Counted from the first letter of the stretch, positions 43,722 through 51,852 are shown. The stretch: 64,000 nucleotides of DNA from Chloroflexota bacterium (GCA_003243965.1 QHBO01000017.1:1-64000), one strand, 5' to 3'. Program-made: numbers and translations. Notes: generated by a model from the sequence alone, not told the origin.

Positions 43722-44450
43722 TCAGAAACCCGAAAACGACTCTGCGGCGGCAGACGGACCCGTGCGTGCTCCAATGAGCCCAACGGTGGACCAGGCGTTG
43801 ATCCGGCTGCCGCTGGAGCGCGGGTGACCGGTAGAAACAGCCGCGCGGACCACTATCCAGCACGTGCGTGCTACCACGGCTTCAGGCGCGGACCAGCCAC
43901 CATCGCGCGCGACGATCAGGCAGATGCGATCTCGAACGGGAGAGCACCGCGCTGGGAACGCCTCAAGCAGTTGTTCGGGGATCGGGATCGACGACCAGGA
44001 TTCCAAAGGCTCTGCTCCGGCGGGCCACGACAGCACGGCTCTCGTGGAACTCGCGAGCGGCCGGGCGAATGTTACATACCTATGCCGGTTACGCTCGGTC
44101 GCCCCACGCTCCGTAGCACAGCGCTCGACCGGCCTGCGTGTCAACCATCTACCCTTTTCCGCGCCTAGACACCAGGGCCAATCACGCTGCGGCCTCGTCG
44201 GCGGGACCGGCGTTCCCGACGGTCGCCGGTGGGGCGGGCGACGATTCCGGCCGATCGCCGTTCGGGGCGACGACCAGTGCGCGTCGTCGTCCTCTTGCAG
44301 GCCGCGCGGCCACCCGTCATCCCGGAAGCCGACGAAGCTATCGGCGAACGAGCCGCGGACCGTAGCGCTCAGGCGGGTCACGAACGCGATCGCTGCGAGC
44401 GCGCCGCCGACGGCGACGACGGCCGCGGGAGCGAGCGTCGAGGCGTCCAC
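43722..44450 (-). CDS. membrane-anchored ORF at the end of the Cys-rich operon, downstream part doubtful
   Basis: The GTG at 44450 follows the putative peptide ORF by 1 nt. The first 40 residues look coding: a membrane helix (AAVVAVGGALAAIAFVTRL) and SFADSFVGFRDDGWPRG. After about residue 105 the composition is poor, suggesting a frameshift or read into non-coding sequence. No family recognised. Confidence 0.4.
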   Translation of the reverse strand: MDASTLAPAAVVAVGGALAAIAFVTRLSATVRGSFADSFVGFRDDGWPRGLQEDDDAHWSSPRTAIGRNRRPPHRRPSGTPVPPTRPQRDWPWCLGAEKGRWLTRRPVERCATERGATERNRHRYVTFARPLASSTRAVLSWPAGAEPLESWSSIPIPEQLLEAFPARCSPVRDRICLIVARDGGWSAPEAVVARTCWIVVRAAVSTGHPRSSGSRINAWSTVGLIGARTGPSAAAESFSGF

Positions 44451-44451
44451 C

Positions 44452-44574
44452 TCACCAGCATCCGCCCGAACTCAACGCGGGCGTCTCCGTCATGTCGTCG
44501 TTCCGTGAATCCGTCAGCCCGAGATGCTCAGTGAACTCGTCAGTCTCCCCAGATTGGCCGTTCGGTGCCAGCAC
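44452..44574 (-). CDS. 40-residue peptide ending GGCW in the Cys-rich operon
   Basis: In the 170 bp after the thioredoxin stop codon a GTG at 44574 opens VLAPNGQSGETDEFTEHLGL and ends MTETPALSSGGCW; an internal ATG would give only the last 13 residues. It lies between two operon genes with tight spacing. A small acidic leader with a C-terminal Gly-Gly-Cys-Trp core would fit a modified-peptide precursor, but there is no homology support. Confidence 0.3.
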   Translation of the reverse strand: MLAPNGQSGETDEFTEHLGLTDSRNDDMTETPALSSGGCW

Positions 44575-44620
44575 GCGGCGGCCGAACTTGGACAGTTCGG
44601 AGCCACTGAGGGTCGCGGAG

Positions 44621-45169
44621 TCACAACGCTGACTGCTCCTCGACCACAGCGACGATCTCCTCTCGTCTCGGTGAGCCGTGTGTCCGAATGCGGCCGCGGC
44701 GATCAATCAACACAGCCGTGGGGAACTTGGAAATCGAATAGAGACCGCCAATTGAACCGTCGACATCGGCGATGACGGGCCCGGGCAGAGAGTAGGTCGA
44801 GGCCACCTCGGCGCACGACGAGGTAGTGCCTCGGCACACGACGACGACCGCCCCACGAGCCTTGATGCCCAAGGCCTGCGTCTCTTCCAGGGTGGTCGCA
44901 CAGGAATCACAGCCTGCCGAGATGAAGAGGAGTGCGGTAGGACGGCCGACCAGCTCCGAACTGCTGAACGATGCGCCGTGAATGTCAGCGCCGCTGAAGG
45001 CGGGAGCCTCACTCCCGGGAGCGAAAGCGGTCTCAACGCCCGACACACCTAGCTCGAGGCGCAATTCGTGCACGGCCCGAGTGAGAGCGAGTAGCAGAAA
45101 GCTGTGTAAGACCACGAATGTCGCGGTGATTCCGAGCACGAGATACAGCCCGAGTTCGGTGCCCATCAC
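44621..45169 (-). CDS. membrane-anchored thioredoxin-like protein (MauD-like)
   Basis: This 182-residue protein has an N-terminal membrane helix (LYLVLGITATFVVLHSFLLL) and a thioredoxin/TlpA fold with redox motif CDSC (LLFISAGCDSCATTLEE) and the cis-Pro segment SKFPTAVLIDRRG. It overlaps the MauE-like gene by 4 nt. Same role as proposed for the CEPC protein at 25173: oxidation or isomerisation of disulfides in the exported Cys-rich partner. Confidence 0.8.
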   Translation of the reverse strand: MMGTELGLYLVLGITATFVVLHSFLLLALTRAVHELRLELGVSGVETAFAPGSEAPAFSGADIHGASFSSSELVGRPTALLFISAGCDSCATTLEETQALGIKARGAVVVVCRGTTSSCAEVASTYSLPGPVIADVDGSIGGLYSISKFPTAVLIDRRGRIRTHGSPRREEIVAVVEEQSAL

Positions 45170-45834
45170 GGCCTCTCGTCAGGCGCTGCCACGTCACCCG
45201 TCACACTGGACGTCGATAGCAAGATCTTGCTCCACGGGATCCGTTCGCCGAGGTAGATGAGCCAAGAGCCGCCCGCGAACAAGTAGGCCGCCAGCAGGAG
45301 CGCGCTTATGAGGCGAGTCACGCCGTGGTCTGACGTCGCGAGTTCCAGAGTCGTTGGAACGTCAACGACGGCCTGAAGCAAGAGGCAGGATGCCGCGGCA
45401 AGGCTCAACACCACAAGGCGGATGACGGTGCGGATCGAGATCAACTCGCGTTCATCACCAAAGCAGCCGCAGGGTATCGCACGCCCTCGGTGCAAGTTGA
45501 GTGAGGTAGCGCCGAGAAATACGGCAAGCAGCGCCAATGACAGCAACAGGCTGGCGGTCAGATTGACGGCGGCCAGGGAGATGAAGCCGAGGCATGCCTC
45601 GGTCGGGATAAGCAGGTAGCCGAGGAGCCTTGCCATGCGGTCAGGAAGCAGGCCGTAGCTTGCCACATTGTCTGCGAATGCCGCCGGCGCACGGATTTTG
45701 GAAGCAGACGACACGAGGAACACAGCGCCAAGAACCCAGCTGGTCGCCACGGCCACGTACGTCAGCGCGCTTATCAGATCTTTACCCGACGTTTCACCGG
45801 TCCACACACATCTTTCTCGCCTCCGTTGAGGCAC
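45166..45834 (-). CDS. MauE/DoxX-like membrane protein
   Basis: The 222-residue protein has a four-helix MauE-type core (TYVAVATSWVLGAVFLVSSA, with SKIRAP) and the characteristic IPCGCFG motif, plus a fifth hydrophobic segment near the C-terminus. In mau clusters MauE works with MauD in maturation of a disulfide-rich exported subunit; here it sits between MauD-like and Cys-rich genes in a tightly packed operon. Confidence 0.8.
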   Translation of the reverse strand: MPQRRRERCVWTGETSGKDLISALTYVAVATSWVLGAVFLVSSASKIRAPAAFADNVASYGLLPDRMARLLGYLLIPTEACLGFISLAAVNLTASLLLSLALLAVFLGATSLNLHRGRAIPCGCFGDERELISIRTVIRLVVLSLAAASCLLLQAVVDVPTTLELATSDHGVTRLISALLLAAYLFAGGSWLIYLGERIPWSKILLSTSSVTGDVAAPDERP

Positions 45835-45839
45835 GATCC

Positions 45840-46352
45840 CTAATGCGTGGGTGAGGCGCTCGCGGCCGGTCTCGGACCACTTACCACGCGCGCCACGAAC
45901 GATAGCTCAGCAGCTCCCACATGAGCTGTAACCTGCCAGCAGCCTTCTGTTGGAAAAATGAGGTCGCTAGCGTTAAAGCCAGCATCGCCATACCCGGATG
46001 TATCCGCCCGCATTGGAGAAGACGTTCCATCGAGCCGATGGCCCTCCAGGACGAGCGGGCCGACGACTCCGTCCGCTCGCCACCACGGAAACTTCATATG
46101 AATGGTCCCGTCGGGATCCACCTGATCTTGGTCCGCCGAGACAATTCCATTTGGCCAGAGAACCGTACCTATGTGGCCATTTCCGTAATGATCGAGCCCC
46201 GGCCGGTCACCGGGAGGTCCCAAGCCGTTCGGTATCGTAACCGGGCAATCGCTCATCGGGCGGCTGGCGGTTGACGGTGCGCTCGGGGTTGGAGTTGCAC
46301 ACCCGATTGCGAGCCCCACCACCAACATCGCAATAGCCCGGGTTGCCGACAT
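45840..46352 (-). CDS. putative lipoprotein in the Cys-rich operon
   Basis: A 170-residue protein with lipobox VVGLAIGC. The mature domain is beta-rich (IGTVLWPNGIVSADQDQ, MKFPWWRADGVVGPLVL) and ends FPTEGCWQVTAHVGAAELSF, a pattern I have seen in small actinobacterial lipoproteins of unknown role. It starts directly after the Cys-rich gene's stop (0 bp). Confidence 0.65.
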   Translation of the reverse strand: MSATRAIAMLVVGLAIGCATPTPSAPSTASRPMSDCPVTIPNGLGPPGDRPGLDHYGNGHIGTVLWPNGIVSADQDQVDPDGTIHMKFPWWRADGVVGPLVLEGHRLDGTSSPMRADTSGYGDAGFNASDLIFPTEGCWQVTAHVGAAELSFVARVVSGPRPAASASPTH

Positions 46353-46718
46353 CTAGTTGCCTGCCATCGGCGCAGGCGGAAGCGCCTGGCTGTCGAGACC
46401 GCAGCAAGGCTGATACTCGACCCAAGAACAATAGTTGCTTGTGCAGCCCCCTGTGCAACCCGACCAAGTAGCGTAGCACTCACAGCACTGGTAGTAACCC
46501 CTCCCCCACGGACAGGTCCAGCACCAACTGCAGGTACAGCCAGAGCAGGATGGCGAGGGAGCGCGGCACAGATGGCAGCACGCGTAGTTGTAGGCCTGCG
46601 CCTGCTGCGGAACCCCAATGAGGGCAAGCGATAGCCCGAAGACAAAGCCAGTGGCTCTACGGAGGAAAGTGCGGCGCGCAACCTGCTCCGACAGCCTGCC
46701 GATCATGTCATCAGCCAT
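46353..46718 (-). CDS. Tat-exported cysteine-rich small protein
   Basis: This 121-residue protein has a twin-arginine signal (ARRTFLRRATGFVFGLSLAL, cleavage after AQA). The mature region is about 75 residues with 16 cysteines, often paired (ACCHLC, CTCSWCWTC, CCEC), and several Trp. Tat export, high cysteine content and adjacent MauE/MauD-like genes parallel methylamine dehydrogenase light chain, but the cysteine spacing is different and no heavy-chain gene is present. ATG at 46718 overlaps the preceding gene by 8 nt; upstream ATG 46736 is possible. Confidence 0.7.
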   Translation of the reverse strand: MADDMIGRLSEQVARRTFLRRATGFVFGLSLALIGVPQQAQAYNYACCHLCRAPSPSCSGCTCSWCWTCPWGRGYYQCCECYATWSGCTGGCTSNYCSWVEYQPCCGLDSQALPPAPMAGN

Positions 46719-47163
46719 CTGCAGCCACCGCCTCATCGGACCCAGATCGTGCTACATCTACGGTCTCGCCCAGATCGAACCCTTCCCAATTTAGATTGTT
46801 GCCCAGCGACCCGACCTGCAGCTTCGCGGACCAGATCTCTGGGCCGTTGGAGTTGAAACGAACGCGACTGAAGACGCGGCGCGCGGCATCAACGTGCTCA
46901 ACGACGCCGCCGCCAAATACTGCAATCGCACGAGGACCAGTCCAGAACGACAGGCTGTAGCAAGTCGTAAAGTTCTCTATCACGAACGTTGCTTTGAGCA
47001 ACCCGGGTGTATGGAGCCCTTTCATGAGCACACGCCGGTAGTCCATGTAGACAAGCGGCAGCAACCAGGGATGCTTCAGCCTAAAACGCGTGATAACGCA
47101 GACAATGGGCTCTTGCCCCGAGGCGTAACTCAGCCGGTCGCTTGACGGCACCAAGTGGAGCAC
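46711..47163 (-). CDS. unrecognised protein, possible dimeric alpha-beta barrel fold
   Basis: The 150-residue ORF has a regular alternation (PIVCVITRFRLKHPWLLPLV, then ATFVIENFTTCYSLSFWTGP and VEHVDAARRVFSRVR) reminiscent of ABM-type barrels. No catalytic motif is certain. It lies 9 bp after the membrane-protein gene and overlaps the Cys-rich gene, so it belongs to the same operon. Confidence 0.5.
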   Translation of the reverse strand: MLHLVPSSDRLSYASGQEPIVCVITRFRLKHPWLLPLVYMDYRRVLMKGLHTPGLLKATFVIENFTTCYSLSFWTGPRAIAVFGGGVVEHVDAARRVFSRVRFNSNGPEIWSAKLQVGSLGNNLNWEGFDLGETVDVARSGSDEAVAADG

Positions 47164-47172
47164 CTTGGCCGA

Positions 47173-47874
47173 TTAATAGCGCGAGGTGGCCACGAGCACT
47201 GCGCCGCACACTGCAAGCGCAATGCCGTCGAGTCTCGCTATCCCTGCGGTCGCGGAGAGCGACCTGAAGGCAACACGGCGAAAGACCAGACGGCTGTCGG
47301 CAGGACTAACCACCGCCAACACCGCATAGACACCGGACCAGAAGGCCAGCGCGCTCGCGAGGGTAACGGAAATCAAGGGCACCGGAATAGCGTCGTGCAG
47401 GAGGAACACGATCGCCAACCACGCGTGCATGGAGGCAAACGGTGAGTGGTTGAAGACAGCCACGCCCCGAATCAAGCCGAACAAGAGAAGAAAGGGCGTC
47501 GGCTTGATTCGCATAGCCCATGTGCTCGGCACGGCCCACTGGACATGCGGAAGCCACGATCGGCCGACAATGGACTCCACTCCTCCAACACCGGCCATTA
47601 ATGAAGCGGCGATCAGTATCCGCGATTGGGGATCGACCGCTACCTGGCTAAAGAACTGGGCTCCTAGAAAGGCGACTAGGGCGGTGAGCGCGAAAGCCCC
47701 GGCGAACAGCCCGACAAAGTACGCGCCAATGCCGAATCCCCTACCGTTTGCCGTAGGCGTCGCGACCGCCGCCGCGTTGACGCCGCAGACAGACACACAC
47801 TTGGTCGCCCCGGTCAGTAGTGTCAGAAATGCAACTGCGGCAGCCACGCAACCATCACCGGAACCTCGTCCCAC
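47173..47874 (-). CDS. polytopic membrane protein, first gene of the Cys-rich operon
   Basis: This 233-residue protein has about six membrane helices and an N-terminal motif GATKCVSVCGVN with two cysteines facing the first helix. That could suggest a CcdA/DsbD-like electron carrier, but conserved prolines of that family are not evident. It leads a minus-strand run of at least six tightly spaced or overlapping genes down to the MauD-like gene. Confidence 0.55.
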   Translation of the reverse strand: MGRGSGDGCVAAAVAFLTLLTGATKCVSVCGVNAAAVATPTANGRGFGIGAYFVGLFAGAFALTALVAFLGAQFFSQVAVDPQSRILIAASLMAGVGGVESIVGRSWLPHVQWAVPSTWAMRIKPTPFLLLFGLIRGVAVFNHSPFASMHAWLAIVFLLHDAIPVPLISVTLASALAFWSGVYAVLAVVSPADSRLVFRRVAFRSLSATAGIARLDGIALAVCGAVLVATSRY

Positions 47875-48013
47875 CCGCCGGACGCAATTCTACTGCTGTA
47901 GTCAAGCACTCCGGTAGCGAGCTGTCGTTGCGGTAGTGCATCAGTTTGAGCGGGCACCGGCTTGACCCAGCGCCGTGAGCCGGCGCATGCTTGAGCGGTG
48001 AAGAAAGCAGAAG

Positions 48014-48235
48014 ATGCCCCGCGACGTGAATCAGCGGGCGAAGGCGACCCTGGACCTGTTCACCGGAGAAGCCGAGCTGATCCCTGAACGGGTGAAGGAC
48101 CCTGCGGCCGTCGAGCTGGGGCGTCGCGGCGGACTGAAAGGCGGCAACGCGCGGGCGGCCAAGCTCACCCAGGAGCAGCGGAGCGAGATCGCCCGGAAGG
48201 CTGCTGCGGCGCGGTGGAGTTCGCAGCCGACCTGA
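48014..48235 (+). CDS. small conserved basic protein
   Basis: The 73-residue protein has NQRAKATLDLFTGEAEL at the start and the repeatedly seen ending AVELGRRGGLKGGNARAAKL plus RSEIARKAAAARW. It resembles widespread short DNA-binding-like proteins of unknown role. It lies 3 bp from the end of the toxin gene, tail to tail. Confidence 0.7.
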   Translation: MPRDVNQRAKATLDLFTGEAELIPERVKDPAAVELGRRGGLKGGNARAAKLTQEQRSEIARKAAAARWSSQPT

Positions 48236-48238
48236 AGG

Positions 48239-48508
48239 CTAGGCCAGCTCCACCCACTTGAGGTAGATGTACTGCGCGTCAAACGAGTAGTAGACGCGGA
48301 TGCGCGGCATCCCGGTTCTCGATGGCTCACAGATGACGACCCACAGGTTTTCGTCAACCTGATCGAAGGCGGTCGGATCGCGCGCAAGCCCCCACTCCGC
48401 AGCACGCCAGAACGCATCCCACCGCCTCGCATCGGGGATGATCGAGGCTCGTCCGGCTGCGAATCCTGGCTCTTCTCTGGTGGAGCGGACGGGCTTACAC
48501 CCAGCCAT
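48239..48508 (-). CDS. toxin of a Panacea-type toxin-antitoxin pair (RelE/ParE-like)
   Basis: This 89-residue protein ends WDAFWRAAEWGLARDPTAFD...RIRVYYSFDAQYIYLKWVEL, a short RelE/ParE-like pattern. Its ATG at 48508 overlaps the 3' end of the Panacea antitoxin gene by 14 nt, the normal order for panA-panT pairs. The toxin fold is inferred from length, context and C-terminal pattern. Confidence 0.65.
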   Translation of the reverse strand: MAGCKPVRSTREEPGFAAGRASIIPDARRWDAFWRAAEWGLARDPTAFDQVDENLWVVICEPSRTGMPRIRVYYSFDAQYIYLKWVELA

Positions 48509-49052
48509 TCGACCGGGCCAGTTCCCGGCCTCGCTCGATGTCCCCTTGGGATGCGCGCCCGAGGAACGCCGTCTCATAAGGAATGTTCTCCTCGGCGGAC
48601 GCGAGTTTCCAACCCATGTGCAAGTGAGTCTCCTCGCTCGCGGCGGTGCCAGAGGTGTTGCTCAACGCCTCCAACACTCCATCCACGAATCCTAGTTGCT
48701 CACCTGAGAAGAGCGACGTATCGGCAGACCGTAGCGGCACATATCGATCCATTGGCGTCTCGGCGCCGACATCCTCCTTATCAATACGCAGGATGCCGTC
48801 ACGGATCATCCCGTTCCTCACATCGACTAAGTGGCGCGGCGCTGGACCGAGGGGCAGCTTGAAGTAGGGGTGCCCCGTTATCGGTGCGCCCAGGTGCAGA
48901 TAGGCTCCGAAGTCCGACTTGAACAGAAGCTTGTTCAGCTTGAGAGAGCCCATGTGCGGGTCATCAAGCGATCGCTCGGCGATGTAGAGGATCAGTTCTC
49001 GGAGCTTCCGGTCATCTGCGGCGATGGTCGGTCGAGAGAACGTATGTTCCAT
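48495..49052 (-). CDS. Panacea (DUF4065/SocA-like) domain antitoxin
   Basis: The 185-residue protein has the Panacea signature: LKLNKLLFKSDFGAYLHLGA, then PITGHPYFKLPLGPAPRHLV. Panacea domains act as chaperone-like antitoxins that neutralise diverse toxins encoded next to them. TTAGGAGGA precedes the ATG at 49052, and a TAGAGT -10-like box lies further upstream. First gene of the two-gene operon. Confidence 0.8.
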   Translation of the reverse strand: MEHTFSRPTIAADDRKLRELILYIAERSLDDPHMGSLKLNKLLFKSDFGAYLHLGAPITGHPYFKLPLGPAPRHLVDVRNGMIRDGILRIDKEDVGAETPMDRYVPLRSADTSLFSGEQLGFVDGVLEALSNTSGTAASEETHLHMGWKLASAEENIPYETAFLGRASQGDIERGRELARSNGWV

Positions 49053-49252
49053 ATCAGTCCTCCTAACACGGACTCTAGCACCTTGTCAATAGCCGGACAC
49101 CCATCTCGCAGGCCGATGGATAACCGGGGTCAGTTGAGACCAACTTGCAGAACGGGGGACTCCTCAAGCATCGCGACAGACTGCTGTCACGAGCCTCAAG
49201 CATCATCGCATTATGAACCGACTGAGATCGCGGCGCTGCTCGACTAGGCTGC

Positions 49253-49258
49253 TACTCT
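49253..49258 (+). promoter_or_regulatory. -10 element (TACTCT) of the restriction-modification gene
   Basis: TACTCT ends 7 nt before the GTG at 49266; no ribosome binding site. Confidence 0.45.
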
Positions 49259-49265
49259 CCCCGAC

Positions 49266-50598
49266 GTGGCACCCATCGGCTACCTCGAAACCGGTGTCAT
49301 CTACTGCGACGACAACCTGCACCGCCTGGCGCAGTTCCCGGCTGACTCAGTGGACCTGATCTACTTGGACCCGCCGTTCTTCTCCAACCGTCACTACGAA
49401 GTGATCTGGGGCGACGAGGCCGAGGTCCGGTCATTCGAGGACCGTTTCCAGGGCGGCATCCACGTCTACGTCGAGTGGATGCGGGACCGGCTGATCGAAC
49501 TGCACCGCATCCTCAAGCCGACCGGCTCGATCTATCTCCATTGCGACTGGCACGCAGGCCACTATCTCAAGATCGCGATGGATGACATCTTCGGAAATCG
49601 CCAGTTCCAGAATGAGTTCGTTTGGTACTACAGCGGGGGGGGCTTCGAAGAAGCGATGGGCGCGCAAGCACGACACCATCCTGTACTACACCAAGGGTAA
49701 GAACTGGACATTCAACGTGGATGCCGTCCGAACAGAGCACAAGTGGACGAAAGGCCAGCCGCGAGCTGACGGATCGGAGCGGAGCGTCGAGATCGGCAAG
49801 CTCCCCGATGACGTATGGGAGCACCACGCCGTCATGCCCTGGTCGAAGGAGCGGGCGGGTTACCCGACACAGAAACCCGAGGAGCTGTTGCGGCGGATCA
49901 TCGCCGCCAGCTCGAACCCCGGCGACATTGTGCTTGACCCCTTCGCGGGTTGTGGAACCGCGCTGGTCGCCGCGCATCAGCTCGGCCGTCAGTGGATCGG
50001 CATAGACATTAGCCCGACCGGCGTGAACCTCATGAAGCGCCAGATCCAGCGTCGGGCGGGAGCCGAGAACATCAAGCTCGTCGGGATGCCAGTCACCGAA
50101 GCGCAACTCCGCGAGCTGAAGCCGTTCGAGTTCCAGAACTGGGTCATCGACCGGATGAATGGCTCTGGCTCGCCCCGCAAGTCGGGCGACATGGGCATCG
50201 ACGGCCTGAGCTTCCTGCTCCACGAGCCGATCCAGGTGAAGCAGTCGAGCGGCATCGGGCGCAACGTGGTGGACAACTTCGAGACCGCCGTCAAGCGTAG
50301 CGGACATACGAAGGGCTACATCGTCGCCTTCAGCTTTGGCAAGGGGGCCTATGAGGAAGCGGCTCGGGTGAAGGGTGCAGAGGGAATGGTCATTGAGCTG
50401 TTGACGGTGGCGGACCTGCTCGAAGGCAAGGCCGATCTGGTGACGCCAGAGACCGGGCTGTTCAGTGTGGACCTGCCGATGCCGGAACCCAGAGCGCCCG
50501 AATCGCTCCCCTCTGTCGAGGAGCTGATCGCCAGCGAAACGGGGCAGGAGCTGGGCAGGGTCGCAGAAGCTGAGGAACTCTACGATCCGTCAAACTGA
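49266..50598 (+). CDS. DNA methyltransferase-restriction endonuclease fusion, frameshifted at a poly-G tract
   Basis: The N-terminal frame (49266-49700) holds motif IV YLDPPFF and ends NEFVWYYSGGG. The continuation is in another frame: ASKKRWARKHDTILYYTKGK, SAM motif I DPFAGCGTALVAAHQLGRQW, then a C-terminal Mrr/PD-(D/E)XK-like nuclease (MGIDG, PIQVKQS, DNFETAVKR). The break is at a run of eight G (49635-49642); seven or ten would restore a single protein of about 443 residues. Either phase variation by slippage or a recent inactivating indel. Likely an N6-adenine or N4-cytosine type enzyme. Confidence 0.8.
49635..49642 (+). repeat. poly-G tract (G8) inside the methyltransferase gene
   Basis: Eight consecutive G immediately after AGC codon sequence, exactly where the reading frame breaks. 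Homopolymers of this kind are typical slippage sites. Confidence 0.85.
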
Positions 50599-50761
50599 TG
50601 CACTACCGTCGTTGCTCCGTGAATCTTTCAGGTGACGGTAGGGTCGAGAGCTGGCGCGGTGGCGCTGTGCAGCGGTAGGCCCGGCGCAATCCTCGTGGGT
50701 TTCCCCACGAGTGCCCAGTTCCGGTAGCCATGGCCACGCGCCGGTTTCCAGCTCCCGCCCG

Positions 50762-50796
50762 TCGAACCGTGCATGCGGTTCTCCCGCACACGGCTC
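50762..50796 (-). ncRNA. group II intron domain V
   Basis: On the minus strand the sequence begins GAGCCGTGTGCGG, has a GAGA (GNRA) loop and closes with ACCGCATGCACGGTTC. This is the conserved domain V hairpin that carries the catalytic core of group II introns. It overlaps the maturase stop codon. Confidence 0.75.
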
Positions 50797-51360
50797 ACCG
50801 ACGTCCTTCACCGCCGGCATTCGGCTTGGCCCGCCAGCCCCAGTTGGGGCGGGGTGCGACGACGTATCCGTTGAGGTTGATCAGACCCAGGCGATCCGGC
50901 GAGCCGTGGACCACCGCCCACCAGCCATAGCGGGCCGACCGCTTGTGGCGCTTCGCCACAAAGCCGGCCAGCCGCCGCGTCGCGTAGGTCATGATCTGGT
51001 CGAAGCGGCGGGCCGAGTTCCCGTAGCGGAAGTAGCCCGCCCAGCCGCGCAGGAAACGATTCACGTCTCCGCTGACGACCTCGACCGGCAGCAGCAGCCG
51101 CTCGCGTGCCGTGAGAGCACGGATACGATCGCGGGCGTGCTGCCTGGCCTGGCGCGAGGGCCAACGCGCGAGGAAGGCGATGTAGCGGCTCCCGAGACGA
51201 TGGACCCGCAGCCAGCGGTGCTCGAAGCCGAGGAAGTCGAATCCCTCGCCTCCTTCCCGCAGCCCGACGATCCGCGTCTTGGCCTCCTTCGGCGCCAGGC
51301 CGAGCTCGGCCAGCAAGCAACGGAGCGCAGTCAGGCTGCGCTCCGCCTCCGGCGCTGGGT
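50795..51360 (-). pseudogene. ltrA: group II intron reverse transcriptase/maturase, C-terminal part
   Basis: About 185 residues matching the end of LtrA-type proteins: GLAPKEAKTRIVGLREGGEG (thumb), FDFLGFEHRW, then the maturase domain VNRFLRGWAGYFRYGNSARR and LAGFVAKRHKR. The RT palm with its YADD box is absent. The open frame continues into the tRNA gene, which is an artefact. Confidence 0.8.
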
Positions 51361-51405
51361 AGCGCAAAGCAGTTATACGGTCAGAGTGAGCGTGAAATGG
51401 GTGGT

Positions 51406-51482
51406 TGGTGGGCGACACTGGACTCGAACCAGTGACCTCTTGCATGTCAAGCAAGTGCTCTAACCAGCTGAGCTAGCCGCCC
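51406..51482 (-). tRNA. tRNA-Val (anticodon GAC)
   Basis: A 77-nt gene with complete cloverleaf: acceptor GGGCGGC/GTCGCCC, D arm AGCTCAGCTGGTTAGAGC, anticodon stem CTTGC/GCAAG with loop TTGACAT (anticodon GAC), T arm with TTCGAGT, and an encoded CCA. It is the only intact copy in the window and the target of the island array on both sides. Confidence 0.95.
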
Positions 51483-51852
51483 ATCGATTCTGCCAATTTC
51501 GTGCTCAGACTGGCCACATGCCTATTCGACAACGTGTTCTGCTGAGCAGGTCATCGATCCTACCAGAAACCCACCGCTGAGCACGAATCCTGGGCCCACA
51601 GCGCTCAAGACGCATTCCAAGCCACATAACTGTACGAGTTTGCCGATCCCCCACGACGCGCAGCGCTCGCGACTCGGGCGGTCCGGTTGCAGAGTCACAC
51701 TTGTGCTCTCCCCGGTAAGCCACATGCCTGTTGGCAATGTGCTCATATGAGCAGACGGACGATCGCCGGGGGGCCAGGGTGGCGCCATGGGCGAGCGCCT
51801 CGCGGCTGGGCTGGGGGCGTATGCCCCCATTCCCTACCGGTAGCCGGGCGGG

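Larger units (their letters stand above)
50603..51370 (-). mobile_element. 3' remnant of a group II intron
   Basis: The remnant holds the 3' part of the maturase ORF, a domain V hairpin and further folded sequence downstream. The 5' part of the intron, including the RT core, is missing where the sequence meets the tRNA-Val flank. Confidence 0.7.
38610..51405. mobile_element. integrated cassette E1 adjoining the intact tRNA-Val
   Basis: The region runs from the att copy at 38562 to the 3' end of the intact tRNA-Val gene. It carries an immunity protein, glycosyltransferase, reductase, VOC protein, the second MauE/MauD/Cys-rich operon, a Panacea toxin-antitoxin pair, a restriction-modification fusion and a group II intron remnant. 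No recombinase gene is present. Confidence 0.7.

Noticed and set aside
51361-51454. N-terminal extension of the maturase ORF through the tRNA gene
   Set aside because: The residues (LDMQEVTGSSPVSPTNH) are a translation of tRNA-Val and its flank, a common artefact.
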